This document shows, piece after piece, positions 23,574 to 31,356 of a stretch of DNA of 38,232 bases. Every line of letters starts with the position of its first letter. Positions within the stretch are counted from its first letter, which is position 1. Position numbers and translations under genes: made by a program. Source of the DNA: an uncultured Acetatifactor sp. (GTDB lineage Bacteria > Bacillota > Clostridia > Lachnospirales > Lachnospiraceae); the NCBI GenBank assembly GCA_910584435.1, contig CAJUAP010000033.1:1-38232 (forward strand), given 5' to 3'. The notes beneath the pieces were generated by a model that worked only from the letters and a program-made list of their open reading frames with translations, searched no databases and had not been told where the DNA came from.

Positions 23574-24667
23574 TCCTCTTTCGGCCACCCCCAATATTCC
23601 CTGATGGTTTTCACCAGTTCGCTTAATTTATCGTCTTCCTCACCCCGATAGGAATCACAGAACTCCGTATCCTCTACAAAACCGTCCGTCCGCTGATAAT
23701 ACACGGAACACCTGACATCGATCAGAAGCTCTCCCTCATCCCCTGCATAGCTGTATCTGGCAAGTACCACAATATCCTTCATGCCATCCCCGTCCATATC
23801 CTTACAGGTAATTCCCTTTAAGGAATACAGGTTATCATACTCTCCCATGGGCTGGAAGCTCCATACAATATACCCCTGCTCATTGACCAGGTAAATCATG
23901 AAGATATCATATATCCGCATTCTGATAACACCGGGCACCACGCGCAGACGCCCCTGTTTCTCAAAATCAACAGTATAACATTGCTCGGGAATGACCTGGA
24001 ACCCGTTGTTCAGCAGTTCATCCAGCGTGGAAGCAGTATATAAGATCTCCGTAGAGATACCGTCCTGCACATAAGCAGCAATAAAATCAGCACTCTTATT
24101 CATACTGAAACGGTTTATTTTATCAGAGATTCTCCAATCACGATAAAAAGAACCGTCCTTCTGAAAGAGCACATCCCCCGTCTTATATGTCTTGCCTGCA
24201 TAATCCCCTTCTGAATTCTCGCAATTGGTAATCAGCACAATATCCGTGAGCCCGTCCTTGTTCAAATCCCGGAAGGATACCGCTGCAATTCCTGTGACAG
24301 GCTGTTCCAGCTGCCCCATAAACCTGTAGTTTGTTTCCAGCTGATCTGTCTTAAAGAGCACTTTCCCCTCATCATCCACTATCAATACTGCAAGCCTATG
24401 GTATTGTTTATCCATAATGGATATAAAGGTAACTTCCTCTTCTCCGAAACTTTCCAGCAATATCGGAAAGCTCTGGTTTTCAATCACCTCATACCCGTTT
24501 TCTTCTATGTCCGCCACATTTTCTATGGCGGCAAATCTCTCCTGATATGCCTCATACTTCTGAAGCAAGGCCGCAAGAGAATCCTCCTGGGCCAACGACT
24601 GTACCGGATACCACAATAATCCATATATGCAGACAAAGAGTACCATTGCTATCTGCTTTCTACCCAC
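23570..24667 (-). CDS. Exported protein with two VCBS/FG-GAP-like calcium-binding loops
   Basis: 365 residues if started at the GTG at 24667, chosen because GGAGAAAGGAG precedes it and a signal peptide follows (AMVLFVCIYGLLWYPVQSLA); the longer open frame runs into a repeat element. The mature part is mostly beta. Two DxDxDG-type loops with FG-GAP/VCBS character are visible: DLNKDGLTDIVL and DMDGDGMKDIVVL. Such repeats build beta-propellers or Ca2+-binding modules outside the cell. It is the first gene of a cluster with a response regulator (overlapping by 4 nt), a histidine kinase and a PepSY-like protein, so it could feed a signal to that kinase. Function is unassigned. Confidence 0.78.
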   Translation of the reverse strand: MGRKQIAMVLFVCIYGLLWYPVQSLAQEDSLAALLQKYEAYQERFAAIENVADIEENGYEVIENQSFPILLESFGEEEVTFISIMDKQYHRLAVLIVDDEGKVLFKTDQLETNYRFMGQLEQPVTGIAAVSFRDLNKDGLTDIVLITNCENSEGDYAGKTYKTGDVLFQKDGSFYRDWRISDKINRFSMNKSADFIAAYVQDGISTEILYTASTLDELLNNGFQVIPEQCYTVDFEKQGRLRVVPGVIRMRIYDIFMIYLVNEQGYIVWSFQPMGEYDNLYSLKGITCKDMDGDGMKDIVVLARYSYAGDEGELLIDVRCSVYYQRTDGFVEDTEFCDSYRGEEDDKLSELVKTIREYWGWPKEE

Positions 24668-24720
24668 AAGCCGCTCCTTTCTCCTGCACACTGCTATACC
24701 ACTGCACGGAGATTTCCCGT

Positions 24721-24863
24721 CATGCCCCCCAAAGAGGTGGGCACAAACAATCTGTGAGAAAAACACTGCCCAAAGCGAGCTTGCTCGCTTGCGTTTTTCA
24801 GTGTGAGACTTAGAATTTCTTAGACGACGTCCTTTGGCGTCTTACAAATTCTTCTTACACTTC
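24721..24863. repeat. Dispersed hairpin element, copy B (after the GH13 gene)
   Basis: 143 bp related to copy A: it shares CATGCC-CC-AAAGAGG at one end, CACAAACAATC and TCAGTGTGAG inside, and TTCTTCT-ACACTT at the other end. The central hairpin sequence is different (GAAAAACGC with AGCGAG/GCTCGCT). One arm of the GC-rich AAGAGG hairpin seen in copy A is missing. It lies between the glycosidase stop (24903) and the VCBS-like gene start. Confidence 0.78.
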
Positions 24864-24902
24864 AATATAACCCTTCCTTGCATCATTTTTGCATGTTTTG
24901 CA

Positions 24903-27011
24903 CTAATCAGGTATATATTTCAACACCATAGCACAAGTGGGCGACAGCTCAATCCGGATTTTCCCGGCGCTTACTTCATACTCCTGTCCCTCAGTGCTGT
25001 ATCCGTTTTCATCCGTACAAATCAATACTTTCATCTTCCCCTGCTTTGCAGTTCCCAACATCCATACGGAGATTATCTTATAGACAGAGTGATAATTGTT
25101 ATTAATCAATATCAGGCTTTTCCCTTCTCCCTGAAAACGTCCATATGCCAGAAAATTGTAATCGCTGTCCACACATATAATGGAGCCTGTACGCAATTCC
25201 TGATTCTCCCTGCGTATTCGGATAATATCCTTGTGAAAAGCAATCAATTCCTGATCCTCTCTCCCCCAGGGATAAGTACGCCGGCTGTCCGGGTCGGTGA
25301 ATCCGCACACACCGGCTTCATCACCATAATATATGGTAGGTGCTCCCATCCAGGTCATCTGTACCACAACTGCCTCCCTGAATACTGCCTTATTGACGCC
25401 CTGCTCCGCCGCCTCCGGCCCCAATGTACTGATTCTGCCCACCTTGCGGTTGGTGCGCGTGAGAAAGCGGGAATGGTCATGATTGGATAGCTGGTTCATT
25501 GCCACCTGCCAGCTGGGCATAGAGAAACTGGCGCTGTGATGCTTCATCGCCCCCCAGAAGCTTCCTACATTTCCCGCCAAATCCTCTCTGTAATCATCAC
25601 TGTGCTTCTCCATTCCAGTAAAAAACCATGTCACAGGCTCCATGAAAGCATCGTAATTCATCACGGTATCCCATTCGTCTCCCTGAAGCCATTCTCTGGT
25701 ATTGCCATAATGCTCCGCCAGAATAATGGCATCAGGATTGGCTTCCTTCACAGCCTTTCGGAACTTTTTCCAAAAGTAATGGTTGAATTCCCGGCTGTGC
25801 CCCAGATCTGCAGCCACATCCAGCCTCCAGCCGTCTGCATTAAAAGGCGGAGAAACCCACTTTTTTGCTATGTGCATCACGTAGTCAAATAATTCCTTAG
25901 ATCCTTCATAATTCAGCTTAGGCAGGGTATTATGCCCCCACCATCCATCATAGGAATTATTATGCGGCCAACCGGTCTGATTCTGGAAGTCAAAATATCC
26001 CCTGTAAATGCTGTCAGCACTCACATAGGCACCCTTTTCATATCCCCTCACCTTCTCATAAATGCGCTCCTTATCCATCCATTTATTAAAAGAGCCGCAG
26101 TGATTGAACACACCATCCAGAATCACATGCATTCCCCGTCTGTGAGCTTCCTCCACTACCTGAATAAACAACGCATTGCTTGCCTCCAGATTCAAACGAT
26201 TAGAAACGCGATTGATATACCTGGAAGCCAATCTGTTCTCCTTCTGCCCTGCCGGAAGCAGATCACCCTTATCCGAAACAATCTTTCCGATATGGGGATC
26301 AATATAATCATAATCCTGAATGTCATATTTGTGATTGGAAGGAGAGACAAACAAGGGATTGAAATAGATAACCTCCACCCCCAGTTCCTGCAGATAATCC
26401 ATTTTATCCAATACACCCTGCAGATCTCCGCCGTAAAATTCCCTCACATCCATCTGCGCCGGATAACGGTTCCAATCCATTACCCGATGTACCGGTTCAT
26501 TGATATAGCAATACTCGTTGCTCAGAACATCATTAGAAGTATCTCCGTTATAGAAGCGATCCACATAGATTTGATACATAACCGCGCCTTTTGCCCACTG
26601 GGGTGTCTTGAAGCCCGGCAGAATAACAAAATTATAATACTCGTTTACCTCCCGAACCAATCCTCTGGCATTATAGTATCCCACCATCACGCCCGAACGC
26701 ACCTCAAAATAGTAAGCAGCTTTCTCTTCCCCCAGCTGCAGTTCACATGCATAATAATCAAACATTGTATCTGACTCTGCCAGTTTCATCGCATGTTTCT
26801 TATCCTGATGTACCAGCAGAACCTGATCCACATTATTCCGGGCCGTCCGAAACCGTATCACTACCTTATCGTAAGGTTCCGGTTCCACAGGATTGATATA
26901 CTCACCTGTAGTATCTGAATACAATGCCCTCCTGTTAAACACAGGACGCATATTTGTAATATACCTCTGCACCTTTTCTATCTGTGCAATCTCCTCCAGC
27001 TTCACTTCCAT
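24903..27011 (-). CDS. Glycoside hydrolase family 13 enzyme (neopullulanase/cyclomaltodextrinase-like)
   Basis: 702 residues from the ATG at 27011 (MEVKLEEIAQ), placed 8 nt after AGAAAGG. There is no signal peptide, so it is cytoplasmic. An N-terminal beta-sandwich (about 20-135, CBM34-like) precedes the (beta/alpha)8 barrel with GH13 motifs: DGVFNHCG (region I), DGWRLDVAADLG (region II, nucleophile Asp), ILAEHYG (region III, acid/base Glu) and QLSNHDHSRF (region IV, Asp). A C-terminal beta domain follows. The N-terminal domain plus barrel layout fits enzymes acting on cyclodextrins, pullulan or maltooligosaccharides taken into the cell; exact substrate is open. No sugar transporter or regulator is adjacent. 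Confidence 0.92.
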   Translation of the reverse strand: MEVKLEEIAQIEKVQRYITNMRPVFNRRALYSDTTGEYINPVEPEPYDKVVIRFRTARNNVDQVLLVHQDKKHAMKLAESDTMFDYYACELQLGEEKAAYYFEVRSGVMVGYYNARGLVREVNEYYNFVILPGFKTPQWAKGAVMYQIYVDRFYNGDTSNDVLSNEYCYINEPVHRVMDWNRYPAQMDVREFYGGDLQGVLDKMDYLQELGVEVIYFNPLFVSPSNHKYDIQDYDYIDPHIGKIVSDKGDLLPAGQKENRLASRYINRVSNRLNLEASNALFIQVVEEAHRRGMHVILDGVFNHCGSFNKWMDKERIYEKVRGYEKGAYVSADSIYRGYFDFQNQTGWPHNNSYDGWWGHNTLPKLNYEGSKELFDYVMHIAKKWVSPPFNADGWRLDVAADLGHSREFNHYFWKKFRKAVKEANPDAIILAEHYGNTREWLQGDEWDTVMNYDAFMEPVTWFFTGMEKHSDDYREDLAGNVGSFWGAMKHHSASFSMPSWQVAMNQLSNHDHSRFLTRTNRKVGRISTLGPEAAEQGVNKAVFREAVVVQMTWMGAPTIYYGDEAGVCGFTDPDSRRTYPWGREDQELIAFHKDIIRIRRENQELRTGSIICVDSDYNFLAYGRFQGEGKSLILINNNYHSVYKIISVWMLGTAKQGKMKVLICTDENGYSTEGQEYEVSAGKIRIELSPTCAMVLKYIPD

Positions 27012-27101
27012 ACACATACCCTTTCTGCCCGCTCCTGTGAGGGTGTATGCTCCCTCCTCTCTGGACATTCCTTATTCATAAAAAAAGCAGAACACTATGC
27101 T

Positions 27102-27134
27102 AAAAAGGACAGCCATGGGGTGACTGTCCTTTTT
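27102..27134. terminator. Terminator after ftsH
   Basis: AAAAAGGACAG (27102-27112) pairs perfectly with CTGTCCTTTTT (27124-27134) around an 11-nt loop. It can act in both directions; on the minus strand it ends the ftsH transcript upstream of the GH13 gene. Confidence 0.9.
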
Positions 27135-27291
27135 GAGAAGGTATTACTTATGGGGTATAGCAAAAACTATATAATGTATTGGGGGGTTACGCATATTATA
27201 ATACCATTTGTACCCCGTTTTGCCTATTCCCAAATTTCACAAAATTAACAAAATACATTCTGCATTTTTGTCAATTTTATACAAACCCCTG

Positions 27292-29103
27292 TCAACCTTC
27301 TGCTTCGAACAGCGCTTCAAATTCTTCCCGTCCGATTTTTTCCTTTTCCAGCAATAACTGTGCGCATCTGTGAAGTACCTTTGACTGGTTCTGAATGATT
27401 TCCTTTGCCCTGGCGTAGCACTCGTCAATGATACTCTTCACTTCTCTGTCAATCTCACCTGCCACCGTTTCACTGTGAGATTTGGCATGTGCAAGATCCC
27501 GGCCGATAAATACGGCATCATCATCATCGTCATAACAGATCACACCAATGTTGTCAGACATACCGAAGCGTGTCACCATTCTGCGGGCCACCTGGGTAGC
27601 CTTCTTAATGTCGCTGGATGCCCCTGTGGTAATATCCCTGAAGATAATCTCTTCCGCAATCCGCCCTCCCAGAGAAACCATAATCTCCTGAAGCATCTGC
27701 CCCCTGGTCATAAACATTTCATCCTTCTCCGGAAGGGGCATGGTATAACCGGCAGCGCCGATTCCTGTAGGAATAATGGATACGGTATACACCGGTCCCA
27801 CATCAGGCAAAACATGGAATAAGATAGCATGACCGGCCTCATGATATGCGGTAATCCGCTTTTCTTTATCCGAAATAATGCGGCTTCTCTTCTCCGCGCC
27901 AATTCCCACTTTTACAAATGCCTTCTTAATATCTTCCTGGGTTACATAGCCCTTACCCTGTTTCGCCGCACGTATGGCCGCCTCGTTCATAAGATTCTCC
28001 AGATCCGCTCCGGTAAATCCTGCCGTAGTCTGTGCCACCTGCGTCAGATCCACATCCTCTGCCAGAGGCTTATTCCTGGAATGTACCTTGAGGATATCCT
28101 CCCTGCCGCCTACATCGGGTCTGCCCACTGCTACCTTTCTGTCAAAACGTCCGGGACGCAGAATAGCAGGGTCCAGAATATCCACCCTGTTGGTGGCTGC
28201 CATGACAATAATTCCCTCATTGATACCGAATCCGTCCATCTCCACCAGCAACTGATTCAATGTCTGCTCCCTTTCATCATGACCGCCGCCCATACCGGTT
28301 CCGCGCCGCCTTGCCACCGCATCAATCTCATCTATAAACACAATACAGGGTGAATGTCTCTTGGCTTCCGCAAACATATCACGGACACGGGAAGCGCCCA
28401 CACCCACGAACATTTCCACAAAATCCGAACCCGATATGCTGAAGAAAGGTACACCCGCCTCCCCCGCCACTGCTTTGGCAAGCAGGGTCTTACCGGTTCC
28501 GGGAGGCCCCTCCAGCAATACGCCCTTGGGAATTCTGGCACCTACCTTTGTGTATTTCCCCGGCTCCTTCAGGAAGTCAACAATTTCCTCCAGTTCTTCC
28601 TTCTCTTCCTTCAGACCTGCCACCTGGGCAAACGTCACCGGCTTGTCAAACAGACAGAGAGTTGCCCGTGACTTGCCGAAATTCATCATCTTGCTGTTGC
28701 CGCTATTGGCATTCTGTGCATTGACCATCATAAACAGAAAGCCGCCCACCGCCAGCACAATCAGCAGCGGCACCAGGGTTGTCATGACCCAGCTCTCTCT
28801 GGGCACATCCTTTACAGACGGATCAAACCCGTAAGACCTGGCAAGCGCTTCCGCCTCCACAATATCCGTCACAAAAAACTTCCTCTGGGTTCCGCTCTTC
28901 AGCGTGACATTCAGATATCCCGTGGGCATCTCACTGTTAGGGTTCACTGCCACGCTTTCCACCCTTCCGGCCTCCACATCACTGATAAACTGCTCCCTGG
29001 TATAGTTGTCCTCCGTCCTGCCGAACATTGACATAATCACTACCACACCAAGCAGCAGCATGATAAACATAATATAGTTAAATCTTCCTCTGTTTTGCTC
29101 CAA
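27292..29103 (-). CDS. ftsH: ATP-dependent zinc metalloprotease FtsH
   Basis: A 603-residue membrane protease. TM1 at about 8-26, a small external domain, TM2 at about 108-127, then an AAA+ domain with Walker A GPPGTGKT (199-206), Walker B CIVFIDEID and the second region of homology (RPGRFDRKV), and the M41 protease domain with zinc motif HEAGH (421-425). It degrades membrane and regulatory proteins as a hexamer. The start is TTG at 29103, set by a strong AGGAGG 8 nt upstream. It is downstream of hpt in the conserved tilS-hpt-ftsH order, with a hairpin element in the intergenic gap. A weak promoter (TTGCGG, 17 bp, TATAAA) may lie just before the RBS. Confidence 0.97.
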   Translation of the reverse strand: MEQNRGRFNYIMFIMLLLGVVVIMSMFGRTEDNYTREQFISDVEAGRVESVAVNPNSEMPTGYLNVTLKSGTQRKFFVTDIVEAEALARSYGFDPSVKDVPRESWVMTTLVPLLIVLAVGGFLFMMVNAQNANSGNSKMMNFGKSRATLCLFDKPVTFAQVAGLKEEKEELEEIVDFLKEPGKYTKVGARIPKGVLLEGPPGTGKTLLAKAVAGEAGVPFFSISGSDFVEMFVGVGASRVRDMFAEAKRHSPCIVFIDEIDAVARRRGTGMGGGHDEREQTLNQLLVEMDGFGINEGIIVMAATNRVDILDPAILRPGRFDRKVAVGRPDVGGREDILKVHSRNKPLAEDVDLTQVAQTTAGFTGADLENLMNEAAIRAAKQGKGYVTQEDIKKAFVKVGIGAEKRSRIISDKEKRITAYHEAGHAILFHVLPDVGPVYTVSIIPTGIGAAGYTMPLPEKDEMFMTRGQMLQEIMVSLGGRIAEEIIFRDITTGASSDIKKATQVARRMVTRFGMSDNIGVICYDDDDDAVFIGRDLAHAKSHSETVAGEIDREVKSIIDECYARAKEIIQNQSKVLHRCAQLLLEKEKIGREEFEALFEAEG

Positions 29104-29223
29104 CTTACAAGCCTCCTATTTATACTGCGCACCGATTAAATCCGCAATGCAACCCGACTGCAGTATCGAGTTCCGCCTTCTATTCTTCTTTATATACCCC
29201 ATCATTCCGTTCACACTTCCCGC

Positions 29224-29286
29224 CATGCCGCTAAGAGGGGGCGAAGCCCACCTCTTTGGCGTCTTAGAAATTCTTCTCACAATTCA
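29224..29286. repeat. Dispersed hairpin element, copy C (overlapping the hpt stop codon)
   Basis: About 63 bp. The right part, CTTTGGCGTCTTAGAAATTC plus TTCTCACAATTCAA, matches the right end of copy B with few differences. The left part is the GC-rich hairpin of copy A in the opposite orientation (AAGAGGGGGCgaaGCCCACCTCTT). The TGA stop of hpt (29277-29279) lies inside the shared sequence. This is a short version of the family. Confidence 0.75.
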
Positions 29287-29798
29287 ACTACTCCAATATA
29301 GGGCAGATTGCGGTATTTCTGAGCATAGTCAAGCCCATAGCCCACAACATATTCATCCGGGATCTGAAAACCCGTATAATCCACCTTCACATCTACCACG
29401 CGCCTGTCCGGCTTATCAAGCAATGTGCACAGCCGCAATGACTTAGGCCCCCTGCCCCGCAGTACTTCCAGCAGATAACTCAGGGTTCTGCCGCTGTCCA
29501 CAATATCCTCCACCACGATAACATCCTTATCCTTCAGAGATTCATCCAAATCCTTCACAATTCTTACCAGACCGCTGGATTTGGTATCATTTCCATAGCT
29601 GGCCACTGACATAAAGTCCAATGATACCGGTACCGATATCCTCTTTGCAAGCTCACACATAAAAAAGCTGCCGCCCTTCAGCACACAGATTAGATGTACC
29701 TGCTTTCCTTCATAATCTCTGCTGATCTGTTCTCCGATTGCCTGAATTCTCGCATCCACTTCCTCTTCTGACAATAGTACCCTGATACTTTCCGCCAT
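29277..29798 (-). CDS. hpt: Hypoxanthine phosphoribosyltransferase
   Basis: A 173-residue purine-salvage enzyme that makes IMP/GMP from hypoxanthine/guanine and PRPP. Start at the ATG at 29798 (MAESIRVLL), 7 nt after GGAGG; an ATG two codons earlier touches the SD. Motifs: VHLICVLKGGSFFM, the PRPP loop VIVVEDIVDSGRTLSYL, and the C-terminal YVVGYGLDYAQKYRNLPYIG. The C-terminus (VVEL) appears slightly shorter than the usual VLKPEVY-type ending, and its stop codon lies within repeat copy C, so the element may have replaced the original end. It is 37 bp downstream of tilS. Confidence 0.96.
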   Translation of the reverse strand: MAESIRVLLSEEEVDARIQAIGEQISRDYEGKQVHLICVLKGGSFFMCELAKRISVPVSLDFMSVASYGNDTKSSGLVRIVKDLDESLKDKDVIVVEDIVDSGRTLSYLLEVLRGRGPKSLRLCTLLDKPDRRVVDVKVDYTGFQIPDEYVVGYGLDYAQKYRNLPYIGVVEL

Positions 29799-29835
29799 TT
29801 TCATCCTCCGTTTTCATAACCGGCACAAATACCGG

Positions 29836-31287
29836 CTATGTATTCTCAATTAATTTTACCTGTAAAACCTGCTTTGTATTCTCTTCCACCTTAAAATATT
29901 CACTGATACGCCAGCCCACCAGCCATAAGATATGATGCTCTGCCGCTATCACAGGTATCTCATCCCGAAACTGCCTTGGTATTTTCTCCGTTATCATATA
30001 GTCCTTCAGCAATTTGTGCCGCATTCCTCCCTTTCCGTCCGCAATGGTAAGGAAATCGCCGGTTCTTCTGGAGCGAATCATCAAAGATTCTTCTATTTTA
30101 TCATAATCAAACCATTTCGTATACTGATTTTCCGGAACTTTCTGACCTTTCTGCCTGAAAAATAATACAAATTCCACTTTTAATCCATTGTTCAAGCGGC
30201 AGACAAAGGGAAAATCCATTCCCTTCTCCCCCGACGGCACCATGACCGGCTCCTTATCCCACAGCAGCACATCCGCCATCTCTCCCCTGTGCTCTATGAT
30301 CATCTTCCCATACTGCCGCCTGATAATAATTCCATATGGAAGATGAATACTATGGCTGCCTTCCTTTGCTGTCAGAGACATAGCATCCTGAATATGCACC
30401 ATAGCAATATCCTTACCGCCGGGAGAGACTTCTCTCAGCACAGCAAACAGCATACGCTTCTGCAATACCTCATGAAAGCTTTGAAACGTTGCCAAATCCA
30501 ATGCAATGCCTGCCTCCCCATCCCTTATCACACATTGCGCAAGCGCCTCTTTCGTCTGCTGCTCCAGATACGCTTCCGTCTCCCGAAGCATATCTGCCGT
30601 CCGGCACATATGCTTTACTGTTCCCCGGACAATCTCCTGCTCCGCATAGGGCAGAATATTGTGCCGGATACGGTTCCTGCAATATACATCCCCCTCGTTG
30701 GTTTCATCCGTACACCATGCAATCTGCCGTTCCCTCAGATATGCTTCTACCTCCGCCCGTTCCAGACAGAGTATCGGGCGGATCACCTTACCGGATTCCC
30801 CACTCCTCACCGGCGCTATCCCTCCAAGCCCCTTCAGGCCGCTTCCGCGAAACAAATGAAACAGCATGGTCTCCGCATTGTCGTTACTGTTATGCGCCAC
30901 GGCAGTCAACGCGCCGCCCATATGTTCTGCCGTCCGCCGGAAGGCTTCATAACGGACTCTCCTGCCCATGTCCTCCACAGAACATTTCTCTTCCGATGCC
31001 ATCCTGTGTACATCCGCTCTGGTCAGATAAAAGGGAATGCCTTCCTGTCTGCACAGCTTCTCCACATATCCGGCATCATCCTCCGCCCCGGCACGAATGC
31101 CATGATTTACATGTACCACCGATAACGACAGCGGCACCCTTTTGGCATATTCCAGCAGCAGAAAATAAAGGCAGACAGAATCCGCCCCGCCGGATACCCC
31201 AGCCACAATCCTGTCATGAGGAACAATCATTCCATGTTCTTCTATATAGCAAAATACCTTTTTTTCCGTATATTCTCTTACATTCAT
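29836..31287 (-). CDS. tilS: tRNA(Ile)-lysidine synthase
   Basis: A 483-residue enzyme that attaches lysine to C34 of tRNA-Ile(CAU). The PP-loop GVSGGADS is at about 29-36. The N-terminal ATPase domain has VVHVNHGIR and VAHNSNDNAETML; a linker and C-terminal TilS_C domain (SRRTGDFL, LKDYMITEKIPRQFRDEIPV) complete the long form. No good ribosome binding site precedes the ATG; instead a promoter-like pair (TTGACT, 17 bp, TAACAT at 31322-31294) ends only 6 nt before it, so the transcript may start at or next to the start codon. An internal ATG (codon 20) would remove part of the first conserved helix and is less likely. Confidence 0.95.
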   Translation of the reverse strand: MNVREYTEKKVFCYIEEHGMIVPHDRIVAGVSGGADSVCLYFLLLEYAKRVPLSLSVVHVNHGIRAGAEDDAGYVEKLCRQEGIPFYLTRADVHRMASEEKCSVEDMGRRVRYEAFRRTAEHMGGALTAVAHNSNDNAETMLFHLFRGSGLKGLGGIAPVRSGESGKVIRPILCLERAEVEAYLRERQIAWCTDETNEGDVYCRNRIRHNILPYAEQEIVRGTVKHMCRTADMLRETEAYLEQQTKEALAQCVIRDGEAGIALDLATFQSFHEVLQKRMLFAVLREVSPGGKDIAMVHIQDAMSLTAKEGSHSIHLPYGIIIRRQYGKMIIEHRGEMADVLLWDKEPVMVPSGEKGMDFPFVCRLNNGLKVEFVLFFRQKGQKVPENQYTKWFDYDKIEESLMIRSRRTGDFLTIADGKGGMRHKLLKDYMITEKIPRQFRDEIPVIAAEHHILWLVGWRISEYFKVEENTKQVLQVKLIENT

Positions 31288-31293
31288 GGTATT

Positions 31294-31322
31294 ATGTTAT
31301 CCCAAAATGTATAAAAAGTCAA
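31294..31322 (-). promoter_or_regulatory. Promoter-like pair abutting the tilS start codon
   Basis: On the minus strand TTGACT (31322-31317), 17-bp spacer, TAACAT (31299-31294), then 6 nt to the ATG. The usual 6-7 nt from -10 to start site puts transcription initiation on the ATG itself, implying a leaderless mRNA. Confidence 0.45.
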
Positions 31323-31356
31323 TTCATAGTGACAAGCCACTGAACGGTTACCGGTT

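Noticed and set aside
23570..24766. 398-residue start of the VCBS-like protein
   Set aside because: The extra N-terminus falls into repeat copy B and would hide the signal peptide. The GTG at 24667 has a good ribosome binding site.
30489..31343. Long open frame on the plus strand opposite tilS (and similar ones opposite GH13 at 25932-26774 and rlmCD at 1541-2437)
   Set aside because: They are antisense shadows: Pro/Ser/His-rich, without ribosome binding sites or recognisable domains, and the opposite strand holds a clear conserved gene.
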